Assembly: GCF_000526915.1 (NCBI RefSeq)
Contig: NZ_JAGZ01000002.1
Location: 372,001 to 436,000 of the forward strand
Length of the DNA: 64,000 bases
DNA from: Mycobacterium genavense ATCC 51234
Lineage (GTDB): Bacteria > Actinomycetota > Actinomycetes > Mycobacteriales > Mycobacteriaceae
Direction: 5' to 3'
Part shown: positions 17,111 through 30,680 of the stretch, in pieces
Position numbering within the stretch: the stretch's first letter is position 1
Layout of the letters: every line of letters begins with the position of its first letter
Notes under the pieces: model-generated
Told to the model about the DNA's origin: nothing
Databases searched by the model: none
Seen by the model: the letters and a program-made list of their open reading frames with translations, nothing else
Made by a program: the position numbers and the translations under genes

Positions 17111-19945
17111 GTGACCAGCAAAGATTCGGTGAATTCGTTCGGAGCCCGCGACACCCTGAAGGTCGGCAACCAGAGCTATGAGATCTATCGCCTCGACGCC
17201 GTGCCCAACACCGAGAAGCTGCCCTACAGCCTGAAGGTTCTGGCCGAGAACCTACTGCGCAAGGAGGACGGCGCCAACATCACCAAGGACCACATCGAGG
17301 CGATCGCGAACTGGGATCCCAAGGCGGAGCCCAGCATTGAGATCCAATACACCCCCGCCCGCGTGGTCATGCAGGACTTCACCGGCGTGCCGTGCATCGT
17401 CGACCTGGCCACCATGCGGGAGGCGATCGGCGAGCTGGGCGGCAAACCGGAGAAGGTCAACCCGCTGGCGCCGGCGGACCTGGTGATCGACCACTCGGTG
17501 ATCGCGGACCTGTTCGGCACCGCCGACGCCTTCGAACGCAACGTCGAGATCGAATATCAGCGCAACGGTGAGCGTTACCAGTTCCTGCGTTGGGGGCAGG
17601 GCGCCTTCGACGACTTCAAGGTCGTCCCGCCGGGCACCGGCATCGTGCACCAGGTCAACATCGAGTACCTGGCCAGCGTCGTGATGTCACGCGCAGACGA
17701 CGAGGGAAAAGTCACCGCCTACCCCGACACCTGCGTGGGCACCGACTCGCACACCACGATGGTCAACGGCCTCGGCGTGCTCGGCTGGGGCGTGGGTGGG
17801 ATCGAGGCCGAGGCCGCGATGCTCGGCCAGCCGGTGTCGATGCTGATCCCGCGTGTCGTCGGTTTCAAGCTGACCGGCGAGATTCAGCCGGGCGTCACCG
17901 CCACCGATGTGGTGCTGACCGTCACCGAGATGTTGCGTAAGCACGGTGTGGTCGACAAGTTCGTCGAGTTCTACGGCAAGGGTGTGTCCGAGGTACCGTT
18001 GGCCAACCGCGCCACGCTGGGCAACATGAGTCCCGAATTCGGTTCCACCGCAGCCATTTTCCCGGTCGATGAGGAGACCATCTCCTACCTGAGGTTCACC
18101 GGCCGCACCGACGAGCAACTGGCACTGGTCGAGGCCTACGCCAAGGAGCAGGGCATGTGGCACGACCCGGCCCACGAGCCGGCGTTCTCCGAGTACCTCG
18201 AGCTCGACCTGTCCACGGTGGTGCCGTCGATCGCCGGACCGAAGCGTCCGCAGGACCGAATCGCCTTGTCGGCAGCCAAATCCACTTTCCGCGAACATAT
18301 TCTGAGCTACGTCGACGACGACGAGGACGGCAAGCAGGGCTACTCGAAACTGGACGAGTCGGTCGAGGAGACGTTCCCGGCCAGCGATCCCGGCGCGGCG
18401 TCCAACGGGCACGCGGACGACGTGCCCACCGTGCAGTCGGCGGCCGCGCACGCCAAGGGTCGCCCGAGCAACCCGGTCACGGTCCGCTCCGACGAGCGTG
18501 GTGAATTCGTGCTCGACCACGGCGCGGTGGTGATCGCCGCGGTCACCTCGTGCACCAACACCTCCAACCCGGAAGTGATGCTGGGCGCCGCGCTGTTGGC
18601 CCGCAACGCCGTCGAGAAGGGCCTGTCCTCCAAGCCGTGGGTGAAGACCACGATGGCGCCGGGTTCCCAAGTGGTCAACGACTACTACCACAAGGCCGGC
18701 CTGTGGCCGTACCTGGAAAAGCTCGGCTTCTATCTGGTCGGCTATGGCTGCACCACGTGCATCGGCAACTCGGGCCCGCTGCCGGAAGAGATTTCGAAAG
18801 CCGTTAACGACAACGATCTTTCGGTGACGGCGGTGTTGTCGGGCAACCGAAACTTCGAGGGCCGCATCAACCCGGACGTGAAGATGAACTACCTGGCTTC
18901 ACCGCCGCTGGTGGTGGCCTACGCGCTGGCCGGCACCACGGACTTCGACTTCGAGTCACAGCCGCTCGGTCAAGACAACGACGGCAACGATGTGTTCCTC
19001 AAGGACATTTGGCCGTCGCAGAAAGACGTCTCCGACACCATCGCCTCGGCCATCAATCGGGAGATGTTCACCAAGAACTACGGCGACGTGTTCAAGGGTG
19101 ACAAGCGGTGGCGCAACCTGCCCACCCCGAGCGGCAATACGTTTGAGTGGGCGCAGGATTCGACGTATGTGCGCAAGCCCCCGTACTTCGAGGGCATGCC
19201 GGCCGAGCCCGAGCCGGTCGCCGACATCACCGGTGCGCGGGTGCTGGCGCTGCTGGGCGATTCGGTGACCACCGACCACATCTCCCCCGCCGGTGCCATC
19301 AAGCCGGGCACCCCGGCCGCGCAGTACCTCGACGAGCACGGCGTGGATCTCAAGGACTACAACTCCTTCGGGTCGCGGCGCGGCAATCACGAGGTGATGA
19401 TCCGCGGCACGTTCGCCAACATCCGGCTGCGCAACTTGCTGCTCGACGACGTGTCGGGCGGCTACACCCGCGACTTCACCCAGGACGGCGGTCCGCAGGC
19501 GTCCATTTACGACGCGGCGCAAAACTATGCGGCACAGGATATTCCGCTGGTGGTGCTGGGCGGCAAGGAGTACGGGTCGGGATCGTCGCGCGACTGGGCC
19601 GCCAAGGGAACCCGGCTGCTGGGCGTGCGGGCGGTGATCGCCGAGTCGTTCGAGCGCATCCACCGCTCCAACCTGATCGGGATGGGTGTGATCCCGCTGC
19701 AGTTCCCCGAGGGCAAGACGGCCCAAGAGTTGGGGCTGGACGGCACCGAGGTGTTCGACATCACCGGCATCGACGCGCTCAACGACGGCAAGACGCCAAA
19801 GACGGTGCACGTCAAGGCCGGCAAGGACTCCGGTGACGTCGAATTCGACGCGGTGGTGCGCATCGACACCCCAGGCGAGGCCGACTACTACCGCAACGGG
19901 GGCATCCTGCAGTACGTGCTGCGCAACATCCTCAAGTCCGGCTAG
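17111..19945 (+). CDS. acn: Aconitate hydratase A
   Basis: 944 residues. This TCA-cycle enzyme interconverts citrate and isocitrate via a [4Fe-4S] cluster. Cluster ligands Cys481 (TSCTNTSNP), Cys547 and Cys550 ([11 protein letters not shown]) are visible. The C-terminal swivelling domain is present, with the [13 protein letters not shown] substrate loop. The length is within a residue or so of M. tuberculosis Acn. GTG 17111 is preceded by AGGGAG. An AcnR-type operator lies upstream, and the tetR gene follows after 12 bp, so control is probably autoregulatory and iron-linked as described for this locus in M. tuberculosis. Confidence 0.97.
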   Translation: MTSKDSVNSFGARDTLKVGNQSYEIYRLDAVPNTEKLPYSLKVLAENLLRKEDGANITKDHIEAIANWDPKAEPSIEIQYTPARVVMQDFTGVPCIVDLATMREAIGELGGKPEKVNPLAPADLVIDHSVIADLFGTADAFERNVEIEYQRNGERYQFLRWGQGAFDDFKVVPPGTGIVHQVNIEYLASVVMSRADDEGKVTAYPDTCVGTDSHTTMVNGLGVLGWGVGGIEAEAAMLGQPVSMLIPRVVGFKLTGEIQPGVTATDVVLTVTEMLRKHGVVDKFVEFYGKGVSEVPLANRATLGNMSPEFGSTAAIFPVDEETISYLRFTGRTDEQLALVEAYAKEQGMWHDPAHEPAFSEYLELDLSTVVPSIAGPKRPQDRIALSAAKSTFREHILSYVDDDEDGKQGYSKLDESVEETFPASDPGAASNGHADDVPTVQSAAAHAKGRPSNPVTVRSDERGEFVLDHGAVVIAAVTSCTNTSNPEVMLGAALLARNAVEKGLSSKPWVKTTMAPGSQVVNDYYHKAGLWPYLEKLGFYLVGYGCTTCIGNSGPLPEEISKAVNDNDLSVTAVLSGNRNFEGRINPDVKMNYLASPPLVVAYALAGTTDFDFESQPLGQDNDGNDVFLKDIWPSQKDVSDTIASAINREMFTKNYGDVFKGDKRWRNLPTPSGNTFEWAQDSTYVRKPPYFEGMPAEPEPVADITGARVLALLGDSVTTDHISPAGAIKPGTPAAQYLDEHGVDLKDYNSFGSRRGNHEVMIRGTFANIRLRNLLLDDVSGGYTRDFTQDGGPQASIYDAAQNYAAQDIPLVVLGGKEYGSGSSRDWAAKGTRLLGVRAVIAESFERIHRSNLIGMGVIPLQFPEGKTAQELGLDGTEVFDITGIDALNDGKTPKTVHVKAGKDSGDVEFDAVVRIDTPGEADYYRNGGILQYVLRNILKSG

Positions 19946-19957
19946 CCGAAGCCGCAG

Positions 19958-20554
19958 GTGCCCAAAGTCAGCGAGGACCATCTGGCGGCGCGCCGCCGCC
20001 AGATCCTCGACGGTGCTCGTCGTTGCTTCGCCGAGCACGGCTATGACCGAGCCACGGTGCGGCGGCTGGAACAGTCGATCGGGATGTCGCGGGGTGCGAT
20101 CTTTCACCACTTCCGCAACAAGGACGCGCTATTTTTCGCGCTCGCGCACGAGGACGCCGAGCGGATGGCCGACGTCGCGTCACACGAGGGGCTGATCCGA
20201 GTGATGCGCGACATGCTTGCCGCGCCGGAGCAGTTCGACTGGCTGGCCACCCGGCTGGAGATCGCGCGCAAGCTGCGCAACGACCCCGCGTTCAGCCGCG
20301 GATGGTCCGAGCGTTCCGCGGAACTGGCCGCGGCCACCCACGCTCGGCTGCAACGGCAGAAGGAAGCCCACCGGGTGCGCGACGACGTACCCGGTAACGT
20401 GTTGCAGTGCTATCTGGAACTGGTCCTGGACGGATTGGTGGCCCGGCTAGCCTCCGGCGAGGATCCGCAACGGCTGGCCGCCGTCCTCGACCTGGTCGAA
20501 AACTCGGTGCGCCGCAACGATTCTGGGCCCGGGGCTAGCTCCGCGGAAGTCTAG
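19958..20554 (+). CDS. acnR: TetR-family repressor of aconitase (AcnR / Rv1474c type)
   Basis: 198 residues. A TetR N-terminal DNA-binding domain (about 8-55) contains the helix-turn-helix RATVRRLEQSIGMSRGAIFHHFRNKDALF, split here by eye at residues 31-60. An all-helical ligand domain follows. GTG 19958 is 12 bp after the acn stop, so both genes share a transcript. The operator at 17030-17045 makes it the likely autoregulated acn repressor; ligand (citrate or metal) is inferred from homologues. Its stop codon overlaps that of the convergent small HTH gene (CTAG). Confidence 0.9.
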   Translation: MPKVSEDHLAARRRQILDGARRCFAEHGYDRATVRRLEQSIGMSRGAIFHHFRNKDALFFALAHEDAERMADVASHEGLIRVMRDMLAAPEQFDWLATRLEIARKLRNDPAFSRGWSERSAELAAATHARLQRQKEAHRVRDDVPGNVLQCYLELVLDGLVARLASGEDPQRLAAVLDLVENSVRRNDSGPGASSAEV

Positions 20555-20742
20555 CGCTGCCGAGCCGTGTGGTTGGGCCCGCCCCGGCTGCGCATCGTGG
20601 TACCCGACTCGCGCAGCATGCTGTGAATCGACCCGTACGACCTGCCGGTATTGGCAACGAGCGTCCGGATGCTCGCTCCGCCCTCGTAGGCGTTGCGCAG
20701 CTCGTGCAACAACTCGGTGCGCATCTCTTTGGACTTTGACAC
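20551..20742 (-). CDS. Small helix-turn-helix protein (Rv1473A type)
   Basis: 63 residues, very basic at the C-terminus, with a helix-turn-helix-like segment ASIRTLVANTGRSYGSIHSM (about 24-43). GTG 20742 was preferred to the in-frame GTG at 20754 because GGAGGGG lies four to five bases before it and the resulting length equals the M. tuberculosis protein. It is probably a DNA-binding regulator; targets are unknown. It stands just upstream of, but not clearly in an operon with, the ABC-F gene. Convergent overlap of four bases with the TetR gene. Confidence 0.8.
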   Translation of the reverse strand: MSKSKEMRTELLHELRNAYEGGASIRTLVANTGRSYGSIHSMLRESGTTMRSRGGPNHTARQR

Positions 20743-20779
20743 TGACCCCTCCACGCTTGAAGCGCAAACCCAAGCACCA

Positions 20780-20785
20780 AGAGTA
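20780..20785 (-). promoter_or_regulatory. Possible -10 hexamer for the small HTH gene
   Basis: Minus strand reads TACTCT (TANNNT) about 37 bases before the GTG at 20742, allowing a leader of roughly 30 bases that includes the GGAGGGG ribosome-binding site. By eye only. Confidence 0.3.
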
Positions 20786-20846
20786 AGAAGCAGTCGTCAT
20801 ACGCGTGTCGATTTCGCCGAATTCGCGTGCGATGAGTTATAGTGCT

Positions 20847-22471
<1,625 letters not shown>

Positions 22472-22475
<4 letters not shown>

Positions 22476-23146
22476 GATCGCTCTCCTTGTCGCACGCTAT
22501 TTGTTCGTCGGTGAACACCGGGGGCCGCCGCTCGGCGCGCGGCGATCGCGTAGCACGTGTCCAGCAGCTGGTCGTCGGGCACCTGGCAGGACACCAGCCC
22601 GATGCGCTCGGCCTCCTCGGCGCTGACGTCGCGACCGGTGAGCATGATCTCGAACGCTCGCGACGCCCCGATCGCCCGGGGCAGCAGGTAGGACAGGCCC
22701 AGCTCGCTGGCCGTCAACCCGTTGTTGATGCCGGCGGCCCGGAAATATGCGATGGTGGAGGCCACCCGGATGTCGGCGGCCAGGGCCAGGCACAACCCCC
22801 CGCCGATGGCCGCGCCGTTCACCGCGGCGATGACCGGCTGGTGCATGCGCCGCAGCGCCAGGATCACGTCGTCGAGCACCTCCATGGAGCGCAGCGCGTA
22901 CGTCGGGCGGGTCAGCCCGTCGACATTCGGCACCGTGCCCGTCGACTTGTGATCGGCACCCGAGGAGAACCCCCGACCCGCCCCGGTCAGCACGACCACC
23001 CGCACGGAGTTGTCGTAGGTGACCTCTTCCAGGGCCGCTTTCAGCGGCACCATGACGTCGAACGCCATGGAATTCATCCGCTCGGGCCTGTTGAGGGTGA
23101 GCAGGGCCACACCGAGGCGCGGGTGTTCGACAAGTACCAAACTCAC
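22472..23146 (-). pseudogene. echA12: Enoyl-CoA hydratase/isomerase family gene, C-terminus deleted and out of frame
   Basis: The N-terminal crotonase core is normal up to ...CYAIAAR, with oxyanion-hole segments GFSSGAD and AAIGGG. Then the frame jumps near base 22535. About 50 family residues (the C-terminal trimerisation helices) are missing, and the residual tail RAERRPPVFTDEQ lies in another frame. The break falls in GCCGCGCG, which in relatives flanks the missing stretch (IAAR ... VAAR), suggesting deletion between short repeats. The remaining ORF ends by chance at the ABC-F start (TGA/GTG overlap). GTG 23146 is the likely start; an ATG-type frame extends to 23209. The product would be unlikely to fold as a normal hexamer. 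Confidence 0.7.
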
Positions 23147-23195
23147 CCGAGCACGGTATCGCGACCGAGGCCGGTGACCTATTCGGCGGCGCGGG

Positions 23196-23545
23196 TCAGG
23201 CTTGGTCACCCTGAGCGGCCTCGACGTCGAAGTCCCTGATTTGCTGCACCAGATCCTCCAGGGCCGCCGGCGGCAACGCGCCGGGCTGGTTGAACAGCAG
23301 CTTGCCCTTCTTGAACGCCATCAGCGTCGGGATGGAGCGGATCTGGCGGCGGCGGCCAGCTGCTATTCGGCCTCGGTGTCCACCTTGGCGTGCACGATGT
23401 CCGGGTGTTTCTCCGACGACGCCTGGAACGTCGGCCCGAACTGGCGGCATGGCCCGCACCAGGACGCCCAGAAATCGACCAGCACGATGTCGTTGTTCTC
23501 GATGGTCGCGTTGAACTGCTCCGCAGTGAGATCCTGTGTTGTCAC
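23196..23545 (-). pseudogene. trxB1: Thioredoxin gene with nonsense codon and frameshift
   Basis: The first 61 codons encode a normal thioredoxin N-half with the active site WCGPC. TAG then appears at 23363-23365 where relatives have Gln (AEQQLAAAAQ). About 15 bases later one C is missing (GCC-AGATCC instead of GCC-CAGATCC), shifting the frame. The remaining QIRSIPTLMAF ... C-half continues to the stop at 23196 in the shifted frame. The span is 350 bp, one short of a multiple of three, agreeing with a single deletion. GTG 23545 start. Two independent lesions argue against one base-calling error. It neighbours damaged echA12 and fadE15. Confidence 0.8.
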
Positions 23546-23770
23546 ATTTGGCCTAACGCCCGGTCCTGCTCGGATGTTCCCGCGCGAATGTCGACCATTG
23601 GCGCACCCCCATACTGCTCCGGTCAGCGGCGATTGGCCAGCGCAACGGCTTCCCAATGAGCAGTTGGGCTTTCGGTTGCGGCCACAACCGCCGGTGCGCC
23701 GAGGTTACGGTTGCGGAGGTTTCGGCGCTCGGACAGACTTAGGGCCGATGGGACCAATCGAGGAGATGTT

Positions 23771-25593
23771 TTGGGCCACTACATCGCTAACGTCCGTGAT
23801 CTCGAGTTCAACATCTTCGAAGTTCTCGAGGTAGACGCGGTTCTGGGTGCCGGGCAATACAGCGAGCTGGACGCCGACACGGTGCGGACCATCCTGTCCG
23901 AAGCCGCGCGCCTGGCCGAGGGCCCGGTCGCCGAGACCTTCGCGTTCGCCGACCGCAACCCCCCGGTGTTCGATCCCGACACGCACACGATCAGCGTGGC
24001 CCCGGAATTGGCCAAGACCGTGCAGGCGATCAAGGACGCCGAGTGGTGGCGGCTGGGCCTGGCCGAGGAGATCGGTGGCATGCCCGCGCCGCCGCCGCTG
24101 GCCTGGGCCGTCAACGAAATGATCTTCTGTGCCAATCCATCCGCGAGCTTCTACTGCCTGGGCCCCTTTATGGCGCAAGCGCTTTACGCCGAGGGCAACG
24201 AGGAGCAAAAGCGTTGGGCGGCAGAGGGCGTCGAACGCGGCTGGGCGGCCACGATGGTGCTCACCGAACCCGATGCGGGTTCCGACGTCGGCGCGGGCCG
24301 CAGCAAGGCCATCGAGCAACCCGACGGCACCTGGCACATCGAGGGGGTCAAGCGGTTCATCTCCGGAGGTGACGTGGGTGCGACAACGTGTTTCATCTGG
24401 TGCTGTCTCGCCCGGAGGGTGCCGGACCCGGCACCAAGGGGCTGAGCCTGTTCTACGTGCCCAACTACCTTTTCGACCCCGACACGTTCGAACTCGGCGC
24501 CCGCAACGGCGTTTTCGTCACGGGGCTGGAACACAAGATGGGCATCAAGTCCTCCCCCACATGCGAACTGACCTTCGGCGCCACCGATGTGCCCGCGGTG
24601 GGGTATCTGGTCGGCGGCGTGCACAACGGAATCGCGCAGATGTTCACCGTGATCGAGCACGCGCGGATGACGATCAGCGTCAAGGCCGCCGGCACGCTTT
24701 CCACCGGTTACCTCAACGCGCTGGCCTACGCCAAGGAGTGGGTGCAGGGCGCCGATCTGACCCAGATGACCGACAAGACCGCGCCGCGGGTCACGATCAT
24801 GCACCACCCCGACGTGCGCCGCAGTCTGATGACCCAGAAGGCCTACGCCGAAGGGTTGCGTGCGCTGTACATGTACGCCGCTGCGCATCAGGATGACGCT
24901 CTCGCACAACAAGTTTCGGGTGCCGACCACGAGATGGCACACCGGGTCGACGATCTGCTGCTGCCGATCGTCAAGGGGGTCAGTTCCGAGCGGGCATACG
25001 AGATCCTGACCGAGTCGTTGCAGACGTTGCGCGGCTCGGGCTTCCTGCAGGACTACCCGCTGGAGCAGTACATCCGGGATTCCAAGATCGACTCGCTCTA
25101 CGAGGGCACCACCGCGATCCAGGCGCTGGACTTCTTCTTCCGCAAGATCGTCCGCGACCACGGCGCGGCCCTGCAGTTCGTGACCGCTCAGATCAGCCAG
25201 ACCATCGACGACTGCGACGAGGCGCTGAAATCCCAAGCACAGGCGGTGCAATCCGCGCTCGACGAGGTCACGGCGATGACGGGCGCGTTGACCGGCTACC
25301 TGATGTCCGCGACGCAGCATCCCACGGAGATCTGCAAGGTAGGACTGGCTTCGGTGCGCTATCTGCTCGCGGTCGGCGACCTGCTGATCGGCTGGCGGTT
25401 GCTGGTGGGCGCGGGCGTCGCACACGCCGCACTGGCCGGCGACCCCGGCGATCGGGACAAGGCATTCTACCAGGGCAAGATCGCGACGTCGGCGTTCTTC
25501 GCCACGAACATGCTGCCGAAACTTTCTTCACTGCGCCGCGTCATCGAATCCATCGACGACGACGTGATGCGGCTTCCCGAAGAGGCGTTCTGA
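23771..25593 (+). pseudogene. fadE15: Acyl-CoA dehydrogenase with a 7-bp deletion
   Basis: Two in-order fragments make one acyl-CoA dehydrogenase of the Rv1467c type (about 609 residues). The N-part, from TTG 23771 with GGAG before it, ends in [11 protein letters not shown]. The second frame resumes at [12 protein letters not shown] and runs to 25593. Compared with the expected GDVGDATENVFHL, about seven bases are missing near 24379-24388. The total span (1823 bp) is exactly seven short of 610 codons. FAD-binding segments such as VLTEPDAGSDVG and the C-terminal helical domain remain readable. It is divergent from the thioredoxin pseudogene. Its 3' end overlaps the YihY gene by 53 bp. Confidence 0.85.
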
Positions 25594-26569
25594 GCGCTAT
25601 GGCGTCACCGGCCTGTTGACGTCGTTGAAACCGGACGATCACCCGCTCGAGCCGTTTGACGCGTTCGGCTTTGGCCCGCTTCGCGTAGGTCCGGCGATCG
25701 GCCGGGGTGAGTTCGGCGTCGTCGCTGAACGCGCCGAGCAAGGCCCGCGGGTACAGCTGCTCGACCAGGACAACGTTCAGCTCCGCGCACAGCACCAGCG
25801 TCGTCGACACCAGATACAGGAAGGCAAGCAGACCCAGCACCAAAGCGAAAATGCTGTTGGTGGCGCTGGCCGTCTTGACGGTGTGCTGTATATAGCCGGC
25901 GCCGAACCACTGCAGTATCTGCCAAATGAACGCTGCCGCAACGGCTCCCGGTAACACCTGCCGGTAGGTGAGTTCTTTTGCGGTGGTCATCCGGAAGGCC
26001 ACCAGACAGATCAGCGCGTTGATCGCCACGGCGGTCAGCGTGACGCCGATCTTTCCGAAGACGCCCAATTCCGCGGTCGTCTGCGCGATCCCAGACAGCA
26101 CGGTGGCCGCGATCACCGCCGAGCCGAGCACGAAGAGTAAACCGAAACTGCGCACGCGGGCCCGAATCGGGTTGGGACGCTTGTTCTTCGGCACCGCCCA
26201 CACCGAGTCCATCGCGTTCTGCACGGCTTGGCCGACGCCCAGTCCACCGTAGAGCGCACCCAGAGTTCCGACGACGACGGCGACCGTCCCCCCGCTCAGC
26301 CCCTCGGGCTGGTGCAGCTGACTGCCGATCACCGGGAACTGGCTCAGCGCGCTGTGTAGCACCTGCTCTTGCAGATCGGGGCGGCCGGCGAGCAACACCC
26401 CCAGCCCCGTGGTCAACAGCAACAGCATCGGGAACAGCGACACGAAGCCGTAGTAGGTGATCAGTGCGGCCAGGTAGCCGCCTTGGTCATCGAGGTATTT
26501 GTAGATGACGGCGACGGTCACACTCGCGCCGCGGTTGCGTTGCTGCAAATCGTCCAGCCAGCCGACCAT
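25541..26569 (-). CDS. YihY/BrkB-family inner-membrane protein
   Basis: 342 residues with about six membrane helices (from residue 30 to 270) and the family motifs [13 protein letters not shown] (about 35-47) and [14 protein letters not shown]. The C-terminal tail is basic and cytoplasmic ([18 protein letters not shown]). These proteins were once called ribonuclease BN but are membrane proteins of uncertain function. The tail overlaps the last 53 bp of convergent fadE15, so the extreme C-terminus may have been extended after fadE15 began to decay, or the overlap is ancestral. ATG 26569. Confidence 0.85.
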   Translation of the reverse strand: MVGWLDDLQQRNRGASVTVAVIYKYLDDQGGYLAALITYYGFVSLFPMLLLLTTGLGVLLAGRPDLQEQVLHSALSQFPVIGSQLHQPEGLSGGTVAVVVGTLGALYGGLGVGQAVQNAMDSVWAVPKNKRPNPIRARVRSFGLLFVLGSAVIAATVLSGIAQTTAELGVFGKIGVTLTAVAINALICLVAFRMTTAKELTYRQVLPGAVAAAFIWQILQWFGAGYIQHTVKTASATNSIFALVLGLLAFLYLVSTTLVLCAELNVVLVEQLYPRALLGAFSDDAELTPADRRTYAKRAKAERVKRLERVIVRFQRRQQAGDAIALRTPLREAASRRRRWIR

Positions 26570-26625
26570 CGCCGATTACTCATCCCCTCGAAACCGACCC
26601 AATCGAAAGATGGGCGAGGCATACC

Positions 26626-26657
26626 CCGATTCGGCGGCGGCCAACCGCCCGAATCGG
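26626..26657 (-). terminator. Hairpin terminator after the suf operon
   Basis: Starting a few bases after the TAA of the Rv1466-type gene, arms CCGATTCGGGCGG and CCGCCGAATCGG (12-13 bp, one bulge) enclose a seven-base loop. There is no U-tract, which is usual for mycobacterial terminators. It separates the suf operon from the YihY gene. Confidence 0.6.
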
Positions 26658-26660
26658 CGC

Positions 26661-27008
26661 TTAGACCGTGAAGCCGAGGGCGCGCAGCTGTTCGCGGCCC
26701 TCCTCGGTGATCTTGTCCGGTCCCCACGGCGGGTTCCAGACCCAGTTGATCCGCAGGTCGTGGACCAGACCACTGCCCACCAGCGCGCTGCGCGACTGGT
26801 CTTCGATCACATCGGTCAGCGGGCAGGCCGCCGACGTCAGTGTCATGTCGATGGTCGCGACCTTTCCCCCGTCGCCGTCTTCGACGTCGAGGCCATAGAC
26901 CAGCCCCAGGTCGACCACGTTGATCCCCAGCTCGGGGTCGACGACGTCGCGCATCGCCTCCTCCAGGTCGGCGATGAATTCCTGGTCGGGTGCGGTGGTT
27001 TCGCTCAT
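26661..27008 (-). CDS. SufT-like MIP18/PaaD-family Fe-S assembly factor (Rv1466 type)
   Basis: 115 residues of the DUF59/MIP18 fold, with the signature VVDPELGINVVDLGLVYG (about 22-39), the SAACPLTD segment containing the conserved Cys, and WNPPWGPD near the end. It ends the suf operon, and its ATG overlaps the sufU stop (ATGA). Homologues assist maturation of Fe-S proteins. The frame is open upstream to 27083, but ATG 27008 restores the length of the M. tuberculosis protein. Confidence 0.92.
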   Translation of the reverse strand: MSETTAPDQEFIADLEEAMRDVVDPELGINVVDLGLVYGLDVEDGDGGKVATIDMTLTSAACPLTDVIEDQSRSALVGSGLVHDLRINWVWNPPWGPDKITEEGREQLRALGFTV

Positions 27009-27466
27009 CGTTGGTCCTCCTCGAAAGCATGGCTGGCCTGGGCCAGTGCGTCTTTGCACGCCATCCACCCCAGCAGAGCACATTTCACCCGGGCCGGGTA
27101 CTTGGCAACCCCGGCGAAGGCGATGCCGTCGCCCAGGACTTCCTCGTCGCCCTCGACCGTTCCGCGCGAGGACACCATTTCGGTGAACGCGGTGATGGTC
27201 ATCAGTGCCTCCCCCACGCTCTGGCCGATCACCTGCTGGGTGAGCACCGAGGTGGCCGCCTGGCTGATCGAACAGCCTTGTCCGTCATAGGAAACGTCGG
27301 CGACGGTCTGGCCGTCGTCGGACAACGTCACCCGCAGCGTGACCTCGTCGCCGCAGACGGGGTTGACGTGATACACCTGCGCGCCGAACGGCTCGCGCAG
27401 ACCGCGGTGTTGCGGGTGCTTGTAGTGATCGAGGATCACGTCCTGATACATCTGCTCCAGGCGCAC
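27005..27466 (-). CDS. sufU: SufU zinc-dependent sulfur acceptor
   Basis: 153 residues, IscU/SufU fold. The zinc-site ligands Cys38 and Asp40 (NPVCGDE), Cys65 (GQGCSIS) and Cys129 (VKCALL) are present. SufU accepts persulfide from SufS and passes sulfur to the SufBCD scaffold. GTG 27466 starts three bases after sufS ends, and the TGA overlaps the next ATG. Position between sufS and the DUF59 gene is the normal actinobacterial order. Confidence 0.95.
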   Translation of the reverse strand: MRLEQMYQDVILDHYKHPQHRGLREPFGAQVYHVNPVCGDEVTLRVTLSDDGQTVADVSYDGQGCSISQAATSVLTQQVIGQSVGEALMTITAFTEMVSSRGTVEGDEEVLGDGIAFAGVAKYPARVKCALLGWMACKDALAQASHAFEEDQR

Positions 27467-27469
27467 GGC

Positions 27470-29495
<2,026 letters not shown>

Positions 29496-29496
<1 letters not shown>

Positions 29497-30680
29497 CAGT
29501 TCTTGATTCCTTCGGTCAACTCAAGTTCGTGTTCGATGGCCTCGGTCAGCCGATCACGTACTGCGGCGACGGTGATCTTCTGGATGATCTCGCCGAAGAA
29601 GCCGCGGACGATCAGCCGGCGGGCCTGGTCTTCCGGAATGCCGCGAACCTGTAGATAGAACACTTGCTCGTCGTCGAATCTTCCGGTGGCACTTGCGTGT
29701 CCGGCGCCGACGATCTCGCCCGTCTCGATCTCGAGGTTGGGCACCGAATCGGCGCGGGCGCCGTCGGTGAGCAACAGGTTGCGGTTGGTCTCGAAGGTGT
29801 CGGTGCCGGTGGCCTCCGCGCGGATCAGCACGTCGCCCACCCAGACGGTGTGCGCATCGGGTCGGTTAGAGTCCGGATCGGCTTGCAGCGCACCCTTGTA
29901 CAGGACGTCCGAGCGGCAGTTGGGAAACGCGTGGTCGACCAGCAACCGGGATTCGAAATGCTGGCCGTCGTCGGCGAAGTAGGTGCCGAGCAGCTGCGCG
30001 TCGCCACCCGGGGCGGTGAAACGCACCGTCGTCGACGTGCGCACCAGCTCGCCGCCGAGCGTCACGTTGACGTGGCCTAGCACCGAATCCTTGCCCAGCC
30101 GTGCGTGATGCGCGCTGACGTGCACCATGTCGTCGGCCCAGTCGGCGATCCAGATCACCCCGAGCGCCGCCGCATCGCCGACGATGATCTCGACGTTGTC
30201 GGCGTAGGTGCCGCTGCCGCGCAGGTCGACCACGACAATGGCCCGGGCGAGTTCTTCGACGCGGATCTGCAGGTGCCCGTAGGCGACCGCGCCCGCGCCG
30301 GGTCCGGTGACGGTGATCTCGATCGGCTCGGCCACGTCGGTGTCGCACGCCACCGTCACCACCGTCGCGGAGTTGAACGACGAGAATGCTTGGGCTGCAA
30401 CGCGATCGGCGGGAACCCCGCCCTGGCCCAGTCGCTCGTCGCCGCGGCGCACCGTCTCGACCGTCACACCGGGCTGGTCACCGACGGTGATCTCGGCCTT
30501 ACCGGTCGCCGCCGCGGACCCGTCGTGCAGGCCCCGCAACCGGCGCAGCGGGGTGAACCGCCAGATCTCGTCGCGGCCGCTGGGCACCTCGAAGGCGTCC
30601 ACGTCGAACGACGCGAACAGCTCGCCCTTGTTGGCAGCAGTGAGGGCCGAACCCTCAACCGCCTCGGTCACATTCGTCAC
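29496..30680 (-). CDS. sufD: SufD scaffold protein
   Basis: 394 residues. SufB paralogue forming a right-handed beta-helix core with terminal helical regions. The family segment DGARADSVPNLEIETGEIVGAGH is recognisable near residues 310-332, followed by RFDDEQVFYLQVRGI. GTG 30680 overlaps the TAG of sufB by one base; a second GTG nine bases inside is possible. The frame is open far upstream through sufB only as a shadow. Intact. Confidence 0.95.

Noticed and set aside
17111..19945. Iron-responsive-element-like RNA at acn
   Set aside because: No convincing hairpin with the right loop was seen in the short leader; the AcnR operator is a sufficient explanation.
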